Assembly (NCBI GenBank): GCA_016714535.1
Contig: JADKDR010000002.1
Span: forward strand, 62,001 to 126,000
Length of the DNA stretch: 64,000 nt
Direction of reading: 5' to 3'
Source of the DNA: Bacteroidota bacterium
Lineage (GTDB): Bacteria; Bacteroidota; Bacteroidia; AKYH767-A; OLB10
Shown here: piece after piece, positions 56,658 to 64,000 of the stretch
Layout: each line of letters opens with the position of its first letter
Position numbering within the stretch: position 1 is the first letter of the stretch
Made by a program: the position numbers and the translations under genes
The notes under the pieces: generated by a model
The model's database searches: none
What the model saw: only the letters and a program-made list of their open reading frames with translations
Told to the model about the DNA's origin: nothing

Positions 56658-56689
56658 CAAAAGTAAGCCAATATTAGTTAGCTTTCAAA
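56658..56689 (-). promoter_or_regulatory. Bacteroidota-type promoter for ctaB
   Basis: On the minus strand TACTTTTG (56658-56665) matches TAnnTTTG, and TTTG (56686-56689) stands 20 bases upstream as -33. This is the best promoter match in the window. The transcript would start about 25 bases before the ctaB ATG. Confidence 0.6.
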
Positions 56690-56830
56690 CATATATGCGG
56701 TTTCTTTTGTTTCGATGATGTAACTCTCATTTTACAAAATATTTTGCTGGTTTAGTGGTCAACGGAAAATGTTTTGTAAAAATTTCTGCACTTTTGATTT
56801 CCAAAATTTCAAATTTTAAAAATCAATACT

Positions 56831-59251
56831 ATGTCAAAAAAATGCCTGCTCACCATAATTGGGCTATGGTTGAGTTTTCAACTTCACGCACAATTGAACA
56901 CTGCCTTTCAGTCACAATTAACATTTCCGGGCAAAACACTTGCTAACTTATGGGGCTACACTGACTCGCTTAATCGTGAGTTTGCCTTAGTGGGTACCAC
57001 TACAGGTATGTCAATTGTAAATGTTACTAATCCAACCACACCGGTACTTCTTTTTAATATTTCCGGTGTAAATTCGCAATGGCGCGAAGTAAAAACGCAT
57101 GGTAAATATGCCTATGTAACTACCGAAGGGGGAGGAGGTTTGCAAATAGTAAACTTATCATACCTGCCCGATAGTGCGCCTAGTAAGCTTTGGACAGGTA
57201 ATGGCGCCATTGCCGGACTTTCGCGTATCCACGCACTCCATATAGATAATGGATTTGTCTATTTGTATGGTTGCCGAGACACAGTCGGTTCTAATCTTTT
57301 TAATGGTGCGGCTCTTATTTGTTCATTGAGCGATCCATGGAATCCAAATTTTGTTGGCCATACAAGTACCGGAGTGAGCACAACGGTTGATTATATTCAT
57401 GACGGAGAAGTGGTTGATAATAAATTTTATGGAGGTCATATTTATGCTGGCAAGTTCTCTATTTACGATGTAACCAATAAAGCTGCTCCCGTACTAATTA
57501 ATAAACAAACCACCCCTAATGCTTTTTGTCATAATACCTGGACAAACAATGCCCGCACCGTTTTATTTACTACCGATGAGGTAAGTAACTCGTATCTGGG
57601 TTCTTATAATATTAGTGACCCCAATAATATTGTCTTCCTTGATAAAATTCAATCGCAAAATCCGGGGTCCGGGTCTATTATACATAATACCTATCAGTTG
57701 AATGATTACTGTATAACATCTTACTATCGCGATGGATTTACGATTGTAGATGTTACGCGCCCTTCCAATATGATATTAACCGGATGGTACGATACATCGC
57801 CACTTTCAGGTAATGGTTTTAATGGAGCCTGGGGGGTTTATCCGTATTTCCCATCCGGAAATATTGCGGTAAGCGATATGGAGAATGGGCTGTTTATGAT
57901 AGCCCCTACCTACACAAGAGGTTGCTATCTTGAAGGTATTGTAACTGATACCCTAACAGGGCTATCCATTGCGGGTGCCACGGTGCAGATAGTAAGTACT
58001 ACTGCTTCAGATGTGAGTGTAGCATCAGGGGAATACAAAACCGGTTTGGCAGCAGCCGGAACGTATAGTGTTATAGTTACAAAGGCAGGATATGAAACCA
58101 AAACAATAAACAATGTTGTTCTTACAAATGGGGTACTTACTACTTTGAATGTACAGCTAAGCACACCAAAGATTAGTATCAGCGGCACGGTATATAGTGC
58201 TACAGGCTTGCCCATTAGCGCAGCGACAGTTAGAATTGAAAGTGCTACAGCAGGAAGTTTTTCAGCCTTATGTAACAGCAGTGGCCAATGGACAATTAAT
58301 AGTGTGTATCAAGCTAATTATAGTTTTTATGCCGGTAAATGGGGAAGCATTACTAAATGTGTGCCTGCTACTTTTAATACCATAAATACTACACGAACCG
58401 ATACCCTTGGTGTTGGCTTTTATGACGACTTTACTTTTGTTACCAGTTGGAAACCTAGCAACAACGCTAAACGTGGTAAATGGGTGCGTGCCAAGCCTAT
58501 TGGAACTACATATCTGAATCCCAATGATGCTAATCCGGCAAGCGATTATTTTGACGATTTTACTAATTGGTGCTATGTAACCGGAAATAACGGGGGTTCT
58601 TACAATTTTGATGATGTTGATAACGGGTATGTAAATCTAAATTCTCCGGCTTTTAATCTTAGTACGTATACCGAGCCGTATATCAATTATGCACGTTGGG
58701 TTTTTATTGAGCCCGGTAGCAACGATAGTGTACTTTTCAGGTTGACCAAGTCGGGAGTTACCGTAAATATGGAAACCTTTACTGCGGCTAGCTCCGGGCA
58801 ATCGGTATGGCAATACGTAAGTCTTAGGGTGAAAGATTATTTTGGCTCCTTAGGCTCTATGCGGTTTAGTGTATATGCTCGCGACAATGCACCTGAACAT
58901 GCCATTGAATCAGCGCTGGATAAATTTTCGATTACCGAGGGCCCTTCACCGGGAATTGCCAATCCCAACTACAATGTAAGTCGACTTTCAAATGGTGCAG
59001 CCTATGCAGGAGATGTTTTTCCTAATCCTGCAAACAACATGCTAAATATTCGTATAACCGGAGAAATTGATACAGATAATCCTGTAACCATTACCATATA
59101 TGATGTTAACGGAAAAGTGCTTTTACAAAGAAATGGCGAACAAGCTAAAACAGTTATCAGAATAGCTGTAGAATCATTATCTGCCGGATTGTATATGGTT
59201 AGAGTTGCTTCAGGCGAAAAGGTGTTTACCTCCAGGTTTATGAAACAATAA
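56831..59251 (+). CDS. choice-of-anchor-B-like propeller protein with carboxypeptidase-regulatory-like domains and T9SS tail
   Basis: 806 residues. A signal peptide ends near residue 21 (FQLHAQ). Residues about 25-360 are an LVIVD-type propeller as in choice-of-anchor-B proteins (MSIVNVTNPTTPVLL, LQIVNLSYLPDSA, FTIVDVTRPSN, SDMENGLFMI). Two carboxypeptidase-regulatory-like beta-sandwiches follow (about 365-445 GIVTDTLTGLSIAGATV; about 450-530 GTVYSATGLPISAATV), then a region of about 200 residues of lectin/jelly-roll type character, and a T9SS type A sorting domain (VFPNPANNML ... LSAGLYMVRV). It is exported and probably surface-attached. The ligand is unknown. Convergent with the lamin-tail gene. 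Confidence 0.85.
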   Translation: MSKKCLLTIIGLWLSFQLHAQLNTAFQSQLTFPGKTLANLWGYTDSLNREFALVGTTTGMSIVNVTNPTTPVLLFNISGVNSQWREVKTHGKYAYVTTEGGGGLQIVNLSYLPDSAPSKLWTGNGAIAGLSRIHALHIDNGFVYLYGCRDTVGSNLFNGAALICSLSDPWNPNFVGHTSTGVSTTVDYIHDGEVVDNKFYGGHIYAGKFSIYDVTNKAAPVLINKQTTPNAFCHNTWTNNARTVLFTTDEVSNSYLGSYNISDPNNIVFLDKIQSQNPGSGSIIHNTYQLNDYCITSYYRDGFTIVDVTRPSNMILTGWYDTSPLSGNGFNGAWGVYPYFPSGNIAVSDMENGLFMIAPTYTRGCYLEGIVTDTLTGLSIAGATVQIVSTTASDVSVASGEYKTGLAAAGTYSVIVTKAGYETKTINNVVLTNGVLTTLNVQLSTPKISISGTVYSATGLPISAATVRIESATAGSFSALCNSSGQWTINSVYQANYSFYAGKWGSITKCVPATFNTINTTRTDTLGVGFYDDFTFVTSWKPSNNAKRGKWVRAKPIGTTYLNPNDANPASDYFDDFTNWCYVTGNNGGSYNFDDVDNGYVNLNSPAFNLSTYTEPYINYARWVFIEPGSNDSVLFRLTKSGVTVNMETFTAASSGQSVWQYVSLRVKDYFGSLGSMRFSVYARDNAPEHAIESALDKFSITEGPSPGIANPNYNVSRLSNGAAYAGDVFPNPANNMLNIRITGEIDTDNPVTITIYDVNGKVLLQRNGEQAKTVIRIAVESLSAGLYMVRVASGEKVFTSRFMKQ

Positions 59252-59270
59252 ATACTGACTATAAAAAATT

Positions 59271-59296
59271 AAGCCCCGACATGCCGGGGCTTTTTT
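59271..59296. terminator. bidirectional intrinsic terminator
   Basis: AAGCCCCG (59271-59278) and CGGGGCTT (59285-59292) flank a 6-base loop, with a T run after on the plus strand and an A run before it that serves the minus strand. It sits between the stops of two convergent genes. Confidence 0.88.
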
Positions 59297-59301
59297 ATTG
59301 A

Positions 59302-61917
59302 TTAAAACTTTCCTCCAAGAACAAACGCGTTTTTAAAGTACTCCACCTTTCCATTTGTCCTAAACACTTCGGTATATAGAACATATATACCCATGGTTGC
59401 TTTTTCATTATTTAAATCGGTGCCATCCCAGCTGAGGGTTCCGTTGTTTCCTATTAATTTATTTTCAAGAAGATTAATTACAGGAATTCCATTGCTATTG
59501 TATATCGTCATGTTCAAGGTTTGCCCTGTTTCTTCAAATTGATACGTAATATTTAGTACATCATTGTAACCATCATTGTCAGGCGAAAAAATTTCGGGAT
59601 AGGTAATAATGTTTTGCGAAGAAAGCTGAACATCGCTGCGTTGCGAATTTGTATAGCCAGGCGTTGCATAGCGCACATTGGATGCTGCCGAATGCCAGTT
59701 TGTGCTGTCGTTGCTTGGTCGTGTGTAACTAAGGCGCTCAAGCGATACACCTTCAACATCACTTAACAACGAGTAATGAAATTTATCGCTGTAATAAATG
59801 CTGTCCAACATTTGCAATTGTAAATTATAGATAATGCAAATTCCTTCGTCATCATTGTAAGTAGGCAAATCGGGAATTAAACTAATGTGAGCACCGGCAG
59901 GTGGTTGATAGTACTGTGCAGTAGACGTGGGGTTTTCTGTAATACATAAATGTTCATTGGGGAAAATACTTCTTCTTTCGGTGCTAATTTGAGAAATTGA
60001 AACTACAAGAGGCGTATCTGTTCTGGCATTGGCAATATACAAACTACTCAAGTCAATAACCTTGTTTGAGTTATTATAGAGCTCTACAAAATCAACATAA
60101 TCCGGTGCGGGGTTAAATAAAATTTCATTAATAACAAGGTCTCCGTTGGTTGCATTTTCCGGAACTCCTACACGTACGTTGGCCGAAAGCAAAGGCTTGC
60201 CGGGGCAATCAGTTAGGTTTGAAAAACTAATGTAATAAATAATGCCGGGCTGAAACGCCTGCGAAAATTTTAATGTTACCAAAGTGTATATCGGGTTCGT
60301 ATTTATCAAAGCTATCGGTGCTCCTATGCCTTGACTGCATTGATAGTTTGATAACTGTGTTAGTGTAGATGCTGACATTGGTTTTTTAAAAAATATTTCA
60401 ACCATGTCGGGGGTTATTATTCGGGCATAATCAACAAGTGGTATTTCTGGGTCTGTAAAGGTGCCATCGACTGAGTTTAGTTGCCCTGGGGTTCCCCCTG
60501 ACAAAGAATTGCTTGCCCTCCAGTTATTCTTATCGATGCATAGATATTCACGGTCGATACGTTCGAGCGAGTATCCTCCCTGGCCTTTAACCGGATCCTG
60601 ATACCAGGTATCAGCATACGTTACCGAGTTGATGATGTTGCCCGAGTTATCAGCAACCGAAATTTTATCTCCTGAGTTGTTTAGCGAGGGCATGTTGCTT
60701 ACTCCTATTACATTACTGGTAATGCCAATAAACAAGTTAGTCAAGGTAGAAGAGCAAACTATAACATGCGAATCGGGCAATAAGATGTAATTGCTCATCG
60801 GGCCGCTGCTGCTACTCAAATCGCTAAGGATGAAGTCTTGTAAATTCAGCGTTTTGTTCGAACGATTTGTTAACTCCACATATTCTGCATTTGGCAATCC
60901 GGGACTTCCTTCAGGGTCAGCCATAATCTCGCTGATTATGATATCATCGTTCGAAACAAGCACCGGATAGCTGTATACAAAGTTAGTATTGGCCGCAACC
61001 ATCGTATTACCAGCCAGATCAGTTATTCCTGATACAGAAAGTATATGGTTATAGTTATTTACAAATTTATTATTGAATTGCAAATGCACCAGCGCTTTAT
61101 TTCCATTATCGAGCAAAGCCACCGTAGGTGAGCCTATGCCATTATCCACCAAGAAGTTGCTAATAACCTGGGAGGTATTTGCATTAAGCGCTTCGCTAAA
61201 AAGCACATCAAGATTTAACGAATCAAGGGCTGTAGCAGAAACTAAAGTGGGGGGCGTAAGATCCACAATGATTGGGCCAGCGTACACATCATCGAAGTAA
61301 TGCTTATTGAAAAAACTTGAGGTGGATTGCTTTGTAACGATGCCCATATATGAACATGTAAGGTAGGTGTTGTCTGTTACACTGCCTTCGGCAACAAGCG
61401 AATTGCCTGTGCCGGTAATGTCACTCTGCAACACAAACAGGCCGGCAGCATCGCGGGTTATTTTTAGCAAAATAGTATTATCGGTACCACCTGCTTCGCT
61501 TCGTCCATCAGTGCCATCTATTAGCAGGGTTGCAGCGGAGCCATCTTTTCTATAAAGGCAGATTTCATCCTTGGTATTGCCAACGCGTACATAGTATCCA
61601 TTTATGCTGCCTAGCAAATCCTGGTTGTCTGCTATTATGTAAAAGTCAACATAATTAGTGCTTGATGTTTGAAATTTTAGGTTCATCCACAAACGCCATT
61701 CCGAATTGCTTGATGTTGCCGAAGTGGTAGCAAGATAAAAGGACTTGTTGGTGGTTTGACAATTGCTTTGCAGCATCTGGTTGGTAACAGTGTATAAACT
61801 ATCATCGCCAAGCCAGGTAGGATTTGAAGTAAAGTTTCCATCGCTAAAGTCATCACTTACTTGCGCATGAACTAATTGGCCAATAAAAATAAATAGAATT
61901 AAAATTTTCTTTTGCAT
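59302..61917 (-). CDS. secreted lamin-tail-domain protein with gliding-type C-terminal domain
   Basis: 871 residues. A signal peptide ends near residue 19 (QLVHAQ). Residues about 20-215 look like a concanavalin-type sandwich. Two SbsA-like Ig segments (LVSATALDSLNLDVLFSEALN-type start near 220; IITPDMVEIFFKKPMSA near 490) alternate with two lamin-tail (LTD) domains beginning DIIISEIMADPEG near 325 and LVINEILFNPAPDYVDFVELY near 600. The last 95 residues (ITYPEIFSPDNDGYND ... MGIYVLYTEVF) form a FlgD-like/gliding-motility C-terminal fold related to T9SS type B signals. It is an extracellular protein; LTD domains occur in secreted nucleases and phosphatases, but no catalytic domain is visible here. 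Confidence 0.85.
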   Translation of the reverse strand: MQKKILILFIFIGQLVHAQVSDDFSDGNFTSNPTWLGDDSLYTVTNQMLQSNCQTTNKSFYLATTSATSSNSEWRLWMNLKFQTSSTNYVDFYIIADNQDLLGSINGYYVRVGNTKDEICLYRKDGSAATLLIDGTDGRSEAGGTDNTILLKITRDAAGLFVLQSDITGTGNSLVAEGSVTDNTYLTCSYMGIVTKQSTSSFFNKHYFDDVYAGPIIVDLTPPTLVSATALDSLNLDVLFSEALNANTSQVISNFLVDNGIGSPTVALLDNGNKALVHLQFNNKFVNNYNHILSVSGITDLAGNTMVAANTNFVYSYPVLVSNDDIIISEIMADPEGSPGLPNAEYVELTNRSNKTLNLQDFILSDLSSSSGPMSNYILLPDSHVIVCSSTLTNLFIGITSNVIGVSNMPSLNNSGDKISVADNSGNIINSVTYADTWYQDPVKGQGGYSLERIDREYLCIDKNNWRASNSLSGGTPGQLNSVDGTFTDPEIPLVDYARIITPDMVEIFFKKPMSASTLTQLSNYQCSQGIGAPIALINTNPIYTLVTLKFSQAFQPGIIYYISFSNLTDCPGKPLLSANVRVGVPENATNGDLVINEILFNPAPDYVDFVELYNNSNKVIDLSSLYIANARTDTPLVVSISQISTERRSIFPNEHLCITENPTSTAQYYQPPAGAHISLIPDLPTYNDDEGICIIYNLQLQMLDSIYYSDKFHYSLLSDVEGVSLERLSYTRPSNDSTNWHSAASNVRYATPGYTNSQRSDVQLSSQNIITYPEIFSPDNDGYNDVLNITYQFEETGQTLNMTIYNSNGIPVINLLENKLIGNNGTLSWDGTDLNNEKATMGIYVLYTEVFRTNGKVEYFKNAFVLGGKF

Positions 61918-62189
61918 TCTCTTGCTATTTGGGGCTACAAGGTAAAAATTAATTAGGTGCCTTTTTAAGATTTTTGATTTTGAATTTTTATGCTAGTTTT
62001 TTCTGAACACGGCAAGTATAAATGGATATGTGGAGCGAGGCTGGTTTCATACAAATATGTTTTGGCATACAAAAATCTTTGATTCTGTTAAAGATCACAC
62101 CACGCACTTGCAGTCATGAGGGCACATAGTCAGGCAATAAAAGTTGATTCCGGTTTTTCATTCAATTTTCAATATGATAATGTGCGTAA

Positions 62190-62235
62190 ATAGGGTTACC
62201 CTATATTCGATTATATTAAAACGAAACTAATTTTG
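62190..62235 (+). promoter_or_regulatory. operator-like inverted repeat and -7 box before the barrel gene
   Basis: ATAGGGT (62190-62196) and ACCCTAT (62198-62204) form a perfect 7-bp inverted repeat with a one-base centre, a typical dimeric-repressor site. TAATTTTG (62228-62235) matches TAnnTTTG, with TTCG (62205-62208) at the -33 position touching the repeat. The ATG at 62243 is 7 bases past the box, so the transcript would be nearly leaderless. The rest of the 325-base divergent spacer 61918-62242 holds no gene. Confidence 0.45.
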
Positions 62236-62242
62236 CATCATC

Positions 62243-63127
62243 ATGACACGAAATAAATTATGGATTAGTTGCCTAAGCGTGGTTATAGGCCAGGCAGTAT
62301 TTGCCCAAAAAAAAATGGGCGATGTTAATGTGGGCCGCCCAAGCCGCTGGTCGGTTGGACTTATGGGAAGTGCCGACTGGCAAGGACGTTTTTTTAAAGC
62401 AGAGCGAAAAGAAAGCTTTGATGCTTACGGTGTGGCAGATAATGAAGCACAAAATAAGGTACTTCGCAATTTGCTTAAAGCAAATGAATTTGCTGGATTT
62501 TCGTATAGCGGGGGATTGCATTTTCAATACGATCTTAGTAAGCGATGGTTTGCGCGGTTAGGAGTTTACTATTCAAACAAACCAATAAGAACGCGAAACC
62601 TTGTAAGCACTGCCGCCATACTTCCGGGGCATATTGCGATTCCCGCCACCGGCACAAAAACAAATTATCCGTTTATAGAAGTGCCGCTTACCTTTCATTA
62701 CATGCTCAACCGGCCTTACGACAAAAATAAAAAAGGAACCTGTTATACCGACTACTCGCAATACAACCGTAAGAAGCCATTGTTTTATGTATTCATAGGT
62801 CCCGCATTTGCAACTAACCTAAGGCAATATGATTATCGTGCAAGAGTATTTGCTGATACTAATCTTGAAACTAACACGGTATATGTTAATCCCCTTACCA
62901 TCTATCACGCAGGTGTGCACGGTGGTGTTGGTCTGCTAAAGTATTTAAACAAAAGGTTGTTTCTAACAGTTGATTTAGCTGGCAGATATTTGCCGGCCCG
63001 ATGGTATGCCAAAACATTTAAGAATAATATTGACCCTGTAACTAAAGAGGCTACAGCTGTAAGTTATCATGTAGTTGAAAAACCGTGGAGTGCAGGATTG
63101 CAATTAGGTATCAATTACCATTTTTGA
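62243..63127 (+). CDS. outer-membrane beta-barrel protein of unknown role
   Basis: 294 residues. A signal peptide ends near residue 21 (AVFAQ). The mature chain has alternating strands and turns (RWSVGLMGSADW, FSYSGGLHFQYDL, RWFARLGVYYSN, YPFIEVPLTFHYML, PLFYVFIGPAFATNL, KRLFLTVDLAGRYL) and ends in a strand with a terminal aromatic (AGLQLGINYHF), the barrel-assembly signal. This fits PorT- or OmpA-like 8-10-stranded barrels common in Bacteroidota. I cannot name it further. Convergent with prfB, 37 bases away. Confidence 0.75.
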   Translation: MTRNKLWISCLSVVIGQAVFAQKKMGDVNVGRPSRWSVGLMGSADWQGRFFKAERKESFDAYGVADNEAQNKVLRNLLKANEFAGFSYSGGLHFQYDLSKRWFARLGVYYSNKPIRTRNLVSTAAILPGHIAIPATGTKTNYPFIEVPLTFHYMLNRPYDKNKKGTCYTDYSQYNRKKPLFYVFIGPAFATNLRQYDYRARVFADTNLETNTVYVNPLTIYHAGVHGGVGLLKYLNKRLFLTVDLAGRYLPARWYAKTFKNNIDPVTKEATAVSYHVVEKPWSAGLQLGINYHF

Positions 63128-63164
63128 TAGAAGTGAATATTACTATATTGAATAGACAGCCCAA

Positions 63165-64000
63165 TTAAAATTCCATCAAATAGGCTTTGATAAATTCATT
63201 AATGTCGCCATCCATTACTGCCTGCACATTGCTTGTTTCTGTGCCTGTGCGCAAGTCTTTTACCATTTTGTAAGGATGAAAAACATAACTGCGTATTTGG
63301 CTTCCCCATTCTACACGCTTTTTAGTTGCTTCAGTATTTGCGCGCGCTTCATTCTTTTTGCGCAATTCAAGCTCATATAGTTGGCTTTTTAGCATTTTCA
63401 TAGCACGCTCGCGATTGGCACTTTGTGAGCGCTCTACCTGGCACACCACAACAATACCCGAAGGCAAATGCTTTATCTGTACTTTAGTTTCTACTTTATT
63501 TACATTTTGACCCCCGGCTCCTCCGCTTCGGGCAAATTGCATTTCGATGTCACTGTCTTTTATTTCAATATTGATATGATCATCAATAATGGGATAGGCA
63601 TAGACGGAAGCAAACGAAGTGTGACGCTTGGCATTCGAATCAAACGGGGAAATACGAACCAGGCGGTGTACTCCATTTTCGCTTTTTAAATAACCGTAAG
63701 CATAATTACCTTCAAATTCGAGCACAGCACTTTTTATACCGGCACCATCGCCCCATTGCTTATCAACCTCGGTTACTTTATAGCCATTTCGCTCACCCCA
63801 CCTGATGTACATGCGCATCAACATTTCGGCCCAGTCCTGACTTTCGGTTCCACCGGCACCTGAATTAATTTCTAAAATGGCACCGCAAATATCTTCTTCG
63901 GCACTAAGCATGTTTTTAAATTCGAGATCTTCCACCAATACCATTGACTCGCGATAGTGTTTTTCCACTTCTTCTTCAGTGGCGCCCCCTTCATTATAAA
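63165..64000 (-). CDS. prfB: peptide chain release factor 2 (5' end outside window)
   Basis: The frame is open to base 64000, so only about the last 278 residues of a 360-residue protein are here. The RF2 tripeptide anticodon appears as SPF in VRISPFDSNAKRHTSF, and the catalytic GGQ in SGGAGGQNVNKVETKVQI. RF2 reads UGA and UAA stops and triggers peptide release on the ribosome. The GTG at 63968 is an internal Val, not a start (upstream residues GGATEEE continue the coil). The programmed frameshift found near codon 25 in many prfB genes would lie beyond the window, so its presence cannot be judged. Confidence 0.95.
   Translation of the reverse strand, partial: YNEGGATEEEVEKHYRESMVLVEDLEFKNMLSAEEDICGAILEINSGAGGTESQDWAEMLMRMYIRWGERNGYKVTEVDKQWGDGAGIKSAVLEFEGNYAYGYLKSENGVHRLVRISPFDSNAKRHTSFASVYAYPIIDDHINIEIKDSDIEMQFARSGGAGGQNVNKVETKVQIKHLPSGIVVVCQVERSQSANRERAMKMLKSQLYELELRKKNEARANTEATKKRVEWGSQIRSYVFHPYKMVKDLRTGTETSNVQAVMDGDINEFIKAYLMEF

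Overview
The window is from a member of the Bacteroidota. The evidence is the many secreted proteins ending in type IX secretion (T9SS, Por) sorting domains, a giant SprB-repeat adhesin, the absence of Shine-Dalgarno sites, several TAnnTTTG-type promoters, an alpha-beta fused E1 dehydrogenase, an RRM protein with a glycine-rich tail, and AT-rich DNA. A gliding or surface-attached Chitinophagales/Sphingobacteriales-like organism fits, but the rank below phylum is inferred.

Layout. 1-12426: six tandem paralogs of a secreted beta-propeller/PKD/Ig-like/T9SS protein, 11-22 bases apart. The first is cut by the window edge and the sixth carries two single-base frameshifts. 12576-15182: a biotin carrier protein and a fused 2-oxoacid dehydrogenase E1. 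15191-17871 (minus): CAP-domain protein, type I asparaginase and an isolated ATP synthase gamma gene. 18255-20833 (minus): tRNA-Arg(CCG), then a pirin-yceI-crtZ-crtY operon in which the lycopene cyclase is a full-length but ruined pseudogene. 21014-22434: RRM protein and galE. 22435-24919: two roughly 1-kb gene-poor stretches with hairpins and inverted G/C-rich repeats, around one small membrane protein. 24920-38173: a 4417-residue adhesin with about 44 SprB-type repeats.

38530-48201: hemW, an OmpP1/FadL-like barrel, a Tyr/Gly/Asn-rich lipoprotein with 39-bp tandem repeats, proS, a LutB-like protein with degenerate Fe-S motifs, and an NfeD-like/flotillin pair. 48310-51684 (minus): an M4 metallopeptidase with a T9SS tail and a tail-fibre-like secreted protein. 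51940-56625: unknown conserved protein, tdk, gltX, a frameshifted cytochrome oxidase subunit III and ctaB. 56831-64000: choice-of-anchor-B-like T9SS protein, lamin-tail protein, a beta-barrel protein and the 3' part of prfB.

Housekeeping genes are interspersed with a large exported-protein load: nine or so T9SS cargo proteins, the adhesin, and several outer-membrane or lipid-anchored proteins. Four otherwise intact genes are each broken by one-base differences in homopolymer runs. That pattern fits sequencing or assembly error better than decay. The lycopene cyclase, with three frameshifts and two in-frame stops, is a real pseudogene candidate. The most unusual content is the recombining paralog array, the alternating-repeat adhesin, the carotenoid lesion and the hairpin-rich intergenic DNA. 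I saw no CRISPR array, prophage, transposase or defence system.
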